This document shows, piece by piece, positions 21,251-29,367 of a stretch of 64,000 nt of DNA. A program made the translations under genes and the position numbers. The notes beneath the pieces were generated by a model. That model saw only the letters and a list, made by a program, of their open reading frames with translations, had not been told where the DNA came from and ran no database searches. Source of the DNA: Pseudomonas cerasi. GTDB taxonomy: Bacteria > Pseudomonadota > Gammaproteobacteria > Pseudomonadales > Pseudomonadaceae. The stretch covers positions 2,699,001-2,763,000 of the forward strand of contig NZ_LT222319.1 in the NCBI RefSeq assembly GCF_900074915.1. Reading direction: 5' to 3'. Positions within the stretch are counted from its first letter, which is position 1, and each line of letters begins with the position of its first letter.

Positions 21251-22405
21251 ATGCTCATCGATTATGAGATAGCGGTCATTGGCGCCGGGATCACCGGCGC
21301 CAGTATCGCGGCGAAGCTGTGCAGCGCCGGTGTGTCGGTCGCGCTGATCGACAAGGGCGCAGCCGGCAGCCTGGGCGCAAGCGGTTATTCCGGCGGCCTG
21401 GTTCGCCTGTATGACAGCGATCCGCTGCTGATGGAGCTGGCGGCCTATTCCATCAGCCTGATGAGCGACGGGATTTTTGCGAGCACTTACGCCACTGCGT
21501 TGCGGCGCACCGGGGTGATTTACCGGGCGGCTACGGACCAGCTGGATAACCTGCACCGCGCCATCGACCAGTACGGCAGCGAACGCTACCCGATGCGCCT
21601 GCTGTCAGGTCACGAGCTCGATGGCCAGCGCTACCCGCACTGTCCGACGCTGGAACGCGTCAACCTGTTCGAGCCGCGCGCCTGCGTCGGCAATGTGCGC
21701 CAGGCCGTCGCCGCGCTGTGTCAGTCGGTGCGCCAGCAGGGCTTGCTGCTGGAGCACCGCGAGATCAAGTCCATCGACTGCCGTGCGCCCGACCTTGTGC
21801 ACATCGACCTGGGCAGCGCCACGCTGCGTTGCCGGGCCGTAGTGGTCGCTGCCGGTGCCTGGAGCCAGCACCTGGTGCCGCACTCGGGGCTGGAGGCACG
21901 CTCGATTCCCCTGGCCCGGGTGCTGACCGAAGGCGACTGGTCAATGCCGGTGATTGATGCGGTGAACCAGAGCTACGGCATACCGCTGACTCGGCATATC
22001 GTGCAGACCGGCTGTGGCGCGCGTGACAGCGGCCTGTGGCCCGAGCACCTTGCGCAGCCTGACGCACGGCATGCCGAGGACGCCTGCAAGCGCGTCGCCC
22101 AGTTGTGCGCCTCGGTCGGCAAGCCGCACGTGCTCGATGTGTTGCCCGGTTTCGACAGCTACAGCACCGACGGTCGGCCGATGCTGGGGTTCTGTGCCGA
22201 GCGCAGCCCGGTGTATCTGGCCGCAGGCATGTCCGGGCTGGGCTTCAAGTTTGCGCCCGGCGTGGCGCACATTGCTGTCGAACAACTGCGCAGGCATCTG
22301 GCCGGAACGGAGCGCGCTTGCCCTGGCTGGTCGGCATTGTCGCCAGGCAGGTCGATGCCGGGCTTTTCAGCACAAGGCCTCGCGCTGGCGAGCGTGCAGT
22401 CATGA
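21251..22405 (+). CDS. DAO-family FAD oxidoreductase cleaving the lysyl hydrazine
   Basis: D-amino-acid/glycine-oxidase fold, 384 aa. The FAD motif is GAGITG (residues 11-16, after EIAVI), with ASGYSGGLVR following and a C-terminal DVLPGFDSYSTDGRPMLGF and MSGLGFKFAPGVAHI typical of DAO proteins. The matching enzyme in s56-p1 biosynthesis (Spb39) oxidises the Lys-N-N-amino-acid intermediate, releasing the free alpha-hydrazino acid and 2-aminoadipate 6-semialdehyde. The gene begins 14 bases after the MetRS-like gene and overlaps the next by ATGA. Role inferred from gene set, family and position. Confidence 0.87.
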   Translation: MLIDYEIAVIGAGITGASIAAKLCSAGVSVALIDKGAAGSLGASGYSGGLVRLYDSDPLLMELAAYSISLMSDGIFASTYATALRRTGVIYRAATDQLDNLHRAIDQYGSERYPMRLLSGHELDGQRYPHCPTLERVNLFEPRACVGNVRQAVAALCQSVRQQGLLLEHREIKSIDCRAPDLVHIDLGSATLRCRAVVVAAGAWSQHLVPHSGLEARSIPLARVLTEGDWSMPVIDAVNQSYGIPLTRHIVQTGCGARDSGLWPEHLAQPDARHAEDACKRVAQLCASVGKPHVLDVLPGFDSYSTDGRPMLGFCAERSPVYLAAGMSGLGFKFAPGVAHIAVEQLRRHLAGTERACPGWSALSPGRSMPGFSAQGLALASVQS

Positions 22406-23382
22406 CGTCCTCGATCGAATCGCGCCTGCCGGGCTTGCGAGTCGGGGTCAGCGCTCTGTTCGACCCCGACGACACGCCGCATGCACGGACCTTCTTGAGG
22501 GCGCTGGCGGTGGCGCGCAATGGCATGCCGGGGCTTGAGCGGGTGCAGTGGCACTTTCTCGACGACGCTGCCGATGCCGTTCGCGGTGCCGATGTGGCCC
22601 GGCAAATGATCGACTGGAAGGCCGATCTGGTCATCGGTCATTTCTCTTCGGATGCCGCGGTCGCTGCCGCGCCGCTATATCGGCATGCCGGCATTGCTCT
22701 GCTGACCCCCGCGGCGACGATCGATTGCCTGACCCTGGAGTATCACAACGTCTTTCGTTTCTGCCCCTCGGACCGGCAACTGGCGGCGGAGCTGGTCAGC
22801 TGGCTGGCGACTCGTCAGTGGCCGCGCGTGCATGTTCAGGCCGACGACAGTGCTCACGGTCGGGCCTTGTGCGTCGCCATCAGCGCGGCACTGGCCAGTG
22901 CCGGTTTGCAACGTGTCGACGAGCTCGACCAGGCCGATGTCGAGGTGTTTGCCGGACGCCTCAAACCCAGTCGCGAGCACTGGCAAGTGCGGCGGCAAGC
23001 GGGCAGTACTCGACCGCTGGTGCTGACCGACGACGCTGCCTCGCCGTATCTGGGGCGCGCCGCAGCGCACGACAGTAACACCTTCGTGATCGGCTTCGGA
23101 GCCCCCGACAACGTCGAACATCGCTGTCAGGCCCAGGCACTGCACCGGTCACTGTTCGCTGCCGAACCGCAGACTTACTTTCGCGAAAGCCTGCTGATGC
23201 TTTACGTGCTGGCCGAGGTGGCCCGCGGCGGTCTTCGCGCCCGTCAACTGCCGGAAGCGTTTCGGCACAGCACCTTCAACACACCACTGGGCGCGGTCAG
23301 CTTCGATCAGGGAGAGCTGCGCAGCGCGACGACCTGCCTCTGGACGCCAGGCCCCACCGGGCTGAGCCGCATCACCTCATAG
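22402..23382 (+). CDS. Periplasmic-binding-protein-fold (type 1) protein without signal peptide
   Basis: 326 aa resembling the Leu/Ile/Val-binding or AmiC group: RVGVSALFDPDDTPHARTFL at the start, DLVIGHFSSDAAVAAAPLY for the first-lobe ligand loop, ALLTPAATIDCLT, and a second lobe from RVHVQADDSAHGRAL. There is no signal peptide or lipobox, and it is translationally coupled (ATGA) to the flavoenzyme, so it should stay in the cytoplasm. Possible roles are sensing or buffering the product or an intermediate, like AmiC, or a scaffold. No ABC transporter or AmiR partner is nearby. A longer upstream open frame from 22105 lies inside the preceding gene and is not used. Confidence 0.75.
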   Translation: MTSSIESRLPGLRVGVSALFDPDDTPHARTFLRALAVARNGMPGLERVQWHFLDDAADAVRGADVARQMIDWKADLVIGHFSSDAAVAAAPLYRHAGIALLTPAATIDCLTLEYHNVFRFCPSDRQLAAELVSWLATRQWPRVHVQADDSAHGRALCVAISAALASAGLQRVDELDQADVEVFAGRLKPSREHWQVRRQAGSTRPLVLTDDAASPYLGRAAAHDSNTFVIGFGAPDNVEHRCQAQALHRSLFAAEPQTYFRESLLMLYVLAEVARGGLRARQLPEAFRHSTFNTPLGAVSFDQGELRSATTCLWTPGPTGLSRITS

Positions 23383-23426
23383 CACCCAAAACACCGCTTT
23401 ACACCAACTCTAAGGACAGGAACTTC

Positions 23427-24746
23427 ATGGGTAACTCGACACCACACACCATGCATTCGGACGCCGTCTGTATCGGCTTCGGTCCGGCCGGTATCGCGCT
23501 GGCCTGCGCGTTTGCCGATGCGCGGGAGGCCAATGACCCGCTGGGCGCGCTGTCCGTTCGCTATCTGGAGGCCGCGCAGGACAGCCAATGGCATCGCGAA
23601 CTGCTGCTGGCCGGAACGGACATCAACCATCACGTATTTCGCGATCTGGTGACCCCGCGTAATCCACGCAGCCGCTTCTCGTTCGCCATGTACCTCAAGG
23701 AGCACGGGCGAATGTTCGATTTCGGCCTGCTGGGCCGCCCGGCCAGTCGCCATGAATGGTCGGACTATCTGGCCTGGGTCGCCGCGCAGGTGGACAGCCA
23801 GACCTGCTTCAACACGCCGGTCACAGGCATTGACCCGGTGCTGCGTCACGGACGTCTGCATGAACTACGCGTATGCACGCCGGATACCAGCTTCACGACG
23901 CGCAATGTCGTGCTGTCCAGCGGCAGTGCGCCGCGTATTCCGCACGCGTTCGAGGCGCTGATCGGCCCGACGCTGTTTCACACGTCGCAGTTTCTGAGCC
24001 GACTGCAAGCCTTCGGCGAGCAGTTGCCCAAGCGCTGGCTGGTGCTCGGTTCGGGGCAGAGCGCCAGTGAATCGGTGCTGGAACTGGTCAGCCGCGACCC
24101 CAACATCGAGGTGCACTCAGTGCATCGCTCGGCTGGTTTCAAACTCACCCAGTTGGGCCAGTTCCCCAACCGGGTATTCGCTCCGGATCACGTCGATTAT
24201 TTCCATAGCCTGGACCCCGCGGCGCGGCAGCGTTTTCTCGACTGGAGCCGCTCAACCAATTACGCAGGGATTGATCCGGACGAAAGCCAGAAGCTGTTTT
24301 CGTTGATCTACGAAGACGCCATCGCTGGTCGCAAGCGCCTGCAGACCTACGCCTACAGCGTGATCAGCGCCATCGAGCCCGTCGCCGAGGGCTACCGGGT
24401 CGAGCTGACCGACACGTTCAGCCAGCGCACTCAGGTGCTGGAGGTCGACGCCGTGGTGCTCGGTACCGGGTATCAGCACTACCTGATACCGCCTTTGTTG
24501 AGTGGTTTGCAGCCATGGCTGCAGGCCGATGTCGACGGGGGGCTGCTCATCGATCGGGATTATCGGGTCGCCACTCAAGGCGAGTGTGACGTGAATATCT
24601 GGGTCAACGGTCTTTCCGAACGCAGTCACGGAATCAGTGACAGTCAGTCGTTTTCACTGATGGCGTTGCGCGCCGAGCGTATCGCCACGGCCCTTCAGGA
24701 GGTTGTAGCACCGGCCGCCGAACCCTTGCTGGCACAGTGGAAGTGA
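23427..24746 (+). CDS. L-lysine N6-/L-ornithine N5-monooxygenase family flavoprotein
   Basis: 439 aa, FAD- and NADPH-dependent N-hydroxylase of the IucD/PvdA/SidA family. FAD motif GFGPAG at 17-22, substrate region TDINHHVFRDLVTPRNPRS, NADPH motif VLGSGQSASESVLEL, and the family C-terminal signature VVLGTGYQHYL. TAAGGACAGGAAC precedes the ATG. In hydrazine pathways this enzyme makes N6-hydroxylysine, the nucleophile for N-N formation. An ornithine preference cannot be excluded from sequence. It separates the N-N forming genes (upstream) from the diaminopropionate gene (downstream, overlapping). Confidence 0.93.
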   Translation: MGNSTPHTMHSDAVCIGFGPAGIALACAFADAREANDPLGALSVRYLEAAQDSQWHRELLLAGTDINHHVFRDLVTPRNPRSRFSFAMYLKEHGRMFDFGLLGRPASRHEWSDYLAWVAAQVDSQTCFNTPVTGIDPVLRHGRLHELRVCTPDTSFTTRNVVLSSGSAPRIPHAFEALIGPTLFHTSQFLSRLQAFGEQLPKRWLVLGSGQSASESVLELVSRDPNIEVHSVHRSAGFKLTQLGQFPNRVFAPDHVDYFHSLDPAARQRFLDWSRSTNYAGIDPDESQKLFSLIYEDAIAGRKRLQTYAYSVISAIEPVAEGYRVELTDTFSQRTQVLEVDAVVLGTGYQHYLIPPLLSGLQPWLQADVDGGLLIDRDYRVATQGECDVNIWVNGLSERSHGISDSQSFSLMALRAERIATALQEVVAPAAEPLLAQWK

Positions 24747-24751
24747 AGCCC

Positions 24752-26935
24752 ATGTACAACTCTCTTTGCGAAATCGTTCACGATCAGACCTTCCTCAAGG
24801 TGACTGGCCTGGGGGCCGATTTTTTCCTGAAAATGGAATCACTCAACCCGGCAGGCTCGATCAAGCTCAAGACTGCCGTGGGGTTGATCAATGACCTTCA
24901 GGCGCGAGGGCTGCTGGGCCCGGACACGATTCTGATCGAGTCCTCATCGGGCAATCTCGGGGTGGCGCTGGCGATGATCTGCGCTGAACGGGGCATCCCG
25001 TTTACCTGCGTGGTCGACCCCAACAGTTCCAGCCACAACATCCGCATGATGCGCAGTTACGGCGCCGAGGTCATCCAGGTCGAAATCCCGGACGCCAACG
25101 GCGGCTTTCTCGGGACGCGCATCGAGCTGATTCGTGAAAAAGTGGCCAGCGACCCTCGCTATGTCTGGCTCAATCAATACGAGAATGCGGCCAACCCGCG
25201 TGCCCATGCGCGAACCACAGCGCGTTCGATCAGCCAGCATTTCGGCCATGTGGATTATGTGTTCGTCGGTGCCGGGACCACTGGCACGCTGATGGGCTGT
25301 GTCCAGCATTTTCAGCGGCATCACCCGACCACCAGAATCATTGCAGTCGACAGCGTCGGTTCGGTGACCTTTGGCACTCCGGCCAGCCGTCGCTTCATAC
25401 CGGGACTGGGCACCAGCCAGCATCCGCCAATCTTCAAGGCTGATGGTATTTACGCGCTGGAAATGGTCCCGGAATCCCGTACCGTCGCCATGTGCAGAAT
25501 CCTGGCGCGCAGCAAGGGCCTGCTGGTCGGCGGGTCCACCGCAACGGTGATCGCTGCGGTGCATGCCTGGCGCGAGCGCATCGAGCCCGGTTCAGTGGTC
25601 GTGGCGTTGTCGCCGGACTGGGGCGAGCGCTACCTGGATACTCTTTACGATGATCAGTGGGTCGAGCAGCGTTTTGGCCATGAAGTGCTGAGCATGACCT
25701 TGGCGGATCTTTCCTCATCAGAGGCTGCAACATCTCCGGGAAGCGTGAAAACGCCTTCGCGAGCAAGCTCGCTCCCACAGAATAGGTGTGTAAAGGTCGT
25801 GCGCGCGCACGCAACGCCTTGTGGGACCGAGTTTGCTCGCGAAGACGGCGGTTCAGTCGCAGCGCCTTCGGGTGCAAGCGCGCTTGCGCAGGAGCAGAGT
25901 TCAACCTTCTGGCTGGCCGCCGAGCGGATGAAGCGGTCGGCTTTCCATGTGGTCGACGGTGAGGTGGTTGCACGCCTGCTGGCGGCAGACCCGCTGGCCT
26001 GTATCGATGACGTTCAGACGGCGTATCTGGCCCATGAGGCTGGCCAGACCATCAATCCCGACAGTTACTTTCTGCGCTTTGCGCAGGCACCGGCCAATCG
26101 CATCATTGCCTTGCCCGCCAGCCTGTCGGGCGAGCAGCCGGTCAGTGGCATCAAATGGATTTCCAGCTTTCCGGGCAATATCGACACGGGCCTGCAGCGC
26201 GCCTCGGCAGTGCTGATCCTCAACGATCCACTGACCGGCTATGCCTTTGCCTGTCTGGAAGCCTCGCGCATCAGCGCCATGCGCACGGCAGCCTCGGCGG
26301 TGCTTGGGGCACGCTGGATGAACCGCCAGCAGCGTCATGTCGGACGAATGTCGTTCATCGGTGCCGGTTTCATTGCCCGCACCATCCTCGACATGTTCGT
26401 CAGCGATGGCTGGACGATGGAGGCCGTCAGCGTCTTCGATCAGCACCATGACTCGGCGCTGGCGCTGGTCGGGCATGCTGCCAGTCGCCATGGACTGCAC
26501 AGCGAGCCGAGCGACCTGGTGACGTGCCTGCAAGCCGATGTGGTGGTGTTCGCCACTACCGCGCCAAGCCCTTATGTACTGGAGCCGGTGTTTCAGGCGG
26601 GGCAACTGGTGCTGAACATCTCGTTGCGCGATCTGGGTCCGGAGGTCATTGCCCAGGCCAACAACATCCTCGATGACGTCGAACACTGCCTCAAGGCTCA
26701 GACCTCGCCTGACCTTGCCGTGCAGCAGTATCAGCATCGCTCGTTCATTACCGGGACGCTGGCACAGCTGATGAACGGGCAAGTGGAGCTGAGTCCGGAC
26801 AAGGCTTCGATCTTTTCGCCGTTCGGGCTCGGCGTGCTGGACCTCGCCGTGGGGCAGCGGGTGTATCGCCAGGCGGTGGCCGAGGGCAGCGCTTTGCCGG
26901 TGCCGCAGTTCTTCTTTGAATCGGCGCGCTGGTGA
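24752..26935 (+). CDS. Fused SbnA-SbnB: 2,3-diaminopropionate synthase
   Basis: 727 aa from the ATG at 24752; an in-frame GTG lies 15 bases upstream. Residues 1 to about 320 are a cysteine-synthase-like PLP enzyme: Lys38 in NPAGSIKLK, SSSGNLGVAL for phosphate, VGAGTTGTLMG. Residues about 390-727 are an ornithine-cyclodeaminase-like NAD enzyme with the Rossmann turn GAGFIA at 537-542. In staphyloferrin B biosynthesis SbnA joins O-phosphoserine and glutamate to ACEGA, and SbnB oxidises it to L-2,3-diaminopropionate, 2-oxoglutarate and ammonia. Here both are one chain. The linker (about 334-367) is read from a REPIN and is low in structure (SSLPQNRCVK...). No amino-acid ligase accompanies it. 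Confidence 0.92.
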   Translation: MYNSLCEIVHDQTFLKVTGLGADFFLKMESLNPAGSIKLKTAVGLINDLQARGLLGPDTILIESSSGNLGVALAMICAERGIPFTCVVDPNSSSHNIRMMRSYGAEVIQVEIPDANGGFLGTRIELIREKVASDPRYVWLNQYENAANPRAHARTTARSISQHFGHVDYVFVGAGTTGTLMGCVQHFQRHHPTTRIIAVDSVGSVTFGTPASRRFIPGLGTSQHPPIFKADGIYALEMVPESRTVAMCRILARSKGLLVGGSTATVIAAVHAWRERIEPGSVVVALSPDWGERYLDTLYDDQWVEQRFGHEVLSMTLADLSSSEAATSPGSVKTPSRASSLPQNRCVKVVRAHATPCGTEFAREDGGSVAAPSGASALAQEQSSTFWLAAERMKRSAFHVVDGEVVARLLAADPLACIDDVQTAYLAHEAGQTINPDSYFLRFAQAPANRIIALPASLSGEQPVSGIKWISSFPGNIDTGLQRASAVLILNDPLTGYAFACLEASRISAMRTAASAVLGARWMNRQQRHVGRMSFIGAGFIARTILDMFVSDGWTMEAVSVFDQHHDSALALVGHAASRHGLHSEPSDLVTCLQADVVVFATTAPSPYVLEPVFQAGQLVLNISLRDLGPEVIAQANNILDDVEHCLKAQTSPDLAVQQYQHRSFITGTLAQLMNGQVELSPDKASIFSPFGLGVLDLAVGQRVYRQAVAEGSALPVPQFFFESARW
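25752..25850. repeat. REPIN (inverted REP pair) inside the sbnA-sbnB fusion
   Basis: CTTCGCGAGCAAGCTCGCTC with CCACAG (25755-25780) and, inverted, TTGTGGGACCGAGTTTGCTC with GCGAAGACGGCG (25819-25850) are two Pseudomonas-type REP sequences facing each other with about 38 bases between. Such elements are almost always extragenic. This one spans 99 bases, a multiple of three, and is read without a stop as the interdomain linker. Confidence 0.9.
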
Positions 26936-28683
26936 TGGCCATGCACACGCATACCGTCGCCATTATCGGCATGGGCTCACGCGGGTTGAGCATTCTGGAG
27001 CAGTTGATCGGCATGAGTCGCCAAGACGCGCAGCAACCGCTGCGTATCGAGGTGTTCGATCCGCAGCCGCCGGGCAGCGGGCTGCACCTTGCGCAGCAGC
27101 CGGATTACATGATGCTCAACACCATGGCTGGTCAATTGTCAGCGTTTTCTTCGGCATTCCCGGCGTGCGAACCGCCAGGCCCGACCTTTTTGCAATGGTG
27201 CAGCCGTGAGGATGTACGCCTGGACGCGCGCGGTCATGTCAGCCTGGACGGGCAGGGCAGAGCGGTGGTATTTGGCGACTTCGTGCCGCGTGCATTGCTC
27301 GGGCGCTATTTGCAGGACAGTTACCGTTTCCTGCTGCAACGCTGCCCGGCGCATGTGCAGGTGCGTCACCACGCCGAGCAGGTGCTGAGCGGCCAGCCAA
27401 GGTCGCAAACGCCGGGTTTCCGGCTGCGCACCGGCAGCCTGGTAATGGACGTCGACGGCGTATTCCTCACCAGCGGACACGCGCCTGAAAACCCCGCGCA
27501 GCAGGACGTCGGCGATTGCGTGGTCATCGAAGGCCTGGGACTCACGGCCATGGACACGCTGGCCCATCTGACTGAGGGGCGCGGCGGGCGCTACGTGCGC
27601 GATGGTGGCTTTGCCGGCTGGCGTTACCTGCCGTCCGGACGCGAGCCCAGGGTGCTGATGTATTCGCGTAGCGGATTGCCGTTTCATGCCAGGCCGCAAT
27701 GGCATGCCTGCCGTCACGCACCGTTGCCAAGGCTGTTTTTTACGGCCGATGCCATAGCCCGTTTGCGCGAGCAGAGGGAAGGCGGGCGGCTCGACTTTCG
27801 CGCCGATGTGCTGCCCCTGATCAAGGATGAGATGCGTGCCGTGTTTTATCAGGCCAGGGTCCGGATGGAGGCGCCTGGGCGATTGGACTCTATTCAGCGC
27901 CTGCTGCGCGAGTCAATCACCAGATCGGCAGTGTTTGCCCGTCTGGCAGAGCAATGGGGTGCATTCGATCCTGAGCACTGGCTGAGCACTCAGCCCTGGT
28001 CTGGCGCCGAAGACTCGTATGGACCGTGGCTTGTCGACTGGATCAAACGTGACCTGGCCCTGAGTCGGCTGGGCACCGCGCACAGCCCGATCTGTCAGGC
28101 GCTGGAGGTCTGGCGCGATTATCGCGACCTGTTGCGTCTGGTCGCTGATCGCAACGGCCTGACTGAATCCTCGACGCGGGAGTTCTATGGCGTATGGGCG
28201 GGGCTGAGCAATCGTCTGGTCGGTGGGCCGCAGAAGGAACGCCATGAGGACCTGCTGGCACTGATCGAAGCCGGGGTCGTGACGCTCTTGCCGCCGATGA
28301 GTGACGTGCAGGAGCCGCATAACTGCTTGTCTGCCCGCGTTGCCCACAGCGGCGTGTCGGGCAGTCGTCAGGGGTTGATCAACGATCTGCGCGAGCGCGG
28401 GCTGATTCGCGCCGCCCATGCCTGGCCTGCCGATGGCATCGACACCGACGCAGCGGGCCGCGCAATCGGTCGCGACGGTGAGGTGCAGCAGCGGCTATGG
28501 GTTCTCGGGCCCGCCGTGGAAGGCTGCACGTTCTACAACCACTACATACCGACACCTGACCCGTGCTGTCGCGCGCTGATCGAGGCGCGCCGGGCGGTCG
28601 AGTCCTGCCTGGATACGCTGACAAACACAACTTCAAGTAGCATCACATTTCAGTTGAACAAAGCCATTCAAGCCATTAATTAA
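26932..28683 (+). CDS. FAD/NAD(P)-binding protein (NAD_binding_9 type) of the hydrazine cluster
   Basis: 583 aa. The N-terminal dinucleotide site is IIGMGSRGLSILEQLI. The family element GSGLHLAQQPDYMMLNT follows, then a second Rossmann-like region around VVIEGLGLTAMDTLAHLTE and a C-terminal YNHYIPTPD. This resembles large flavoproteins annotated FAD/NAD(P)-binding (PF13454). Members in natural-product clusters are thought to be amine or N-oxygenases, but the reaction here cannot be assigned. It overlaps the fusion gene by 4 bases. It could oxidise the diaminopropionate amine or the hydrazine. The long C-terminal half has no domain I recognise. Confidence 0.78.
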   Translation: MMAMHTHTVAIIGMGSRGLSILEQLIGMSRQDAQQPLRIEVFDPQPPGSGLHLAQQPDYMMLNTMAGQLSAFSSAFPACEPPGPTFLQWCSREDVRLDARGHVSLDGQGRAVVFGDFVPRALLGRYLQDSYRFLLQRCPAHVQVRHHAEQVLSGQPRSQTPGFRLRTGSLVMDVDGVFLTSGHAPENPAQQDVGDCVVIEGLGLTAMDTLAHLTEGRGGRYVRDGGFAGWRYLPSGREPRVLMYSRSGLPFHARPQWHACRHAPLPRLFFTADAIARLREQREGGRLDFRADVLPLIKDEMRAVFYQARVRMEAPGRLDSIQRLLRESITRSAVFARLAEQWGAFDPEHWLSTQPWSGAEDSYGPWLVDWIKRDLALSRLGTAHSPICQALEVWRDYRDLLRLVADRNGLTESSTREFYGVWAGLSNRLVGGPQKERHEDLLALIEAGVVTLLPPMSDVQEPHNCLSARVAHSGVSGSRQGLINDLRERGLIRAAHAWPADGIDTDAAGRAIGRDGEVQQRLWVLGPAVEGCTFYNHYIPTPDPCCRALIEARRAVESCLDTLTNTTSSSITFQLNKAIQAIN

Positions 28684-28698
28684 AAAGGAATTATTGCC

Positions 28699-29343
28699 AT
28701 GTACGAAATCACTTTGCTGACCGCTCTCGCTGGCGCGTTCATCGTGCTGATCATCAGCCCCGGTCCGAATTTTCTGGTGATCACCCAACTCTCGTTCAGC
28801 CAGTCGCGGCAGCAGGGTATCTGTACCGGGCTGGGCGTGGCCTCGGGCAGCATTCTCTGGGCCTTGCTGGCCGCCACCGGGTTGGGGCTGGTATTTCAAC
28901 AGTTGCCATGGCTGCAACCGACCCTGCAATTGCTCGGCGGTGCCTACCTCACCTGGCTCGGCAGCAAAAGCCTGCGCAGTGCCGGCAGCCAGCCCAAACC
29001 CAGGGACATCGCTGCGCTGGGCATTGGCAGTCTGAGCCGTGCCTATCGGTTCGGTCTGCTGACCAACCTGACCAATCCCAAGGCACTGGCGTTCTACACC
29101 AGCGTGTTCACCACCGTGACCACGCCAGGCATGCCGATGTGGGTGCGTACTGCGGGTGTGTCGATCATCGCGGTACTGGCGATTTCCTGGTTCGTGCTGC
29201 TCGCCACGCTGTTTTCGATACCTGCGGTACAGGCGCGCTATCAGCGCATGAAGAAGGCCATCGACATCGTCACCGGCCTGTTCATGATCGCTTTCGGCCT
29301 GCGCCTGCTGATCGGTTTGCTGCCTGCTGGCTTCATCCACTGA
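28699..29343 (+). CDS. LysE-family amino-acid exporter
   Basis: Inner-membrane protein of 214 aa with about six membrane spans. The family start LTALAGAFIVLIISPGPNFLVIT carries the PGP motif; GxxxG-rich segments and TNLTNPKALAFYTSVF follow, as in RhtB/LysE proteins. AAAAAGGAATTATTGCC precedes the ATG. These carriers export amino acids and analogues, so it is the best candidate for exporting the operon product and for self-protection, and it suggests the product is a small amino-acid-like molecule. Confidence 0.9.
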   Translation: MYEITLLTALAGAFIVLIISPGPNFLVITQLSFSQSRQQGICTGLGVASGSILWALLAATGLGLVFQQLPWLQPTLQLLGGAYLTWLGSKSLRSAGSQPKPRDIAALGIGSLSRAYRFGLLTNLTNPKALAFYTSVFTTVTTPGMPMWVRTAGVSIIAVLAISWFVLLATLFSIPAVQARYQRMKKAIDIVTGLFMIAFGLRLLIGLLPAGFIH

Positions 29344-29367
29344 AAACATCTGTAAAGGAATACCTGA

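Noticed and set aside
22105..22401. N-terminal extension of the PBP-fold gene
   Set aside because: It runs inside the DAO gene in another frame, shows shadow composition, and the ATGA junction at 22402 gives a natural start.
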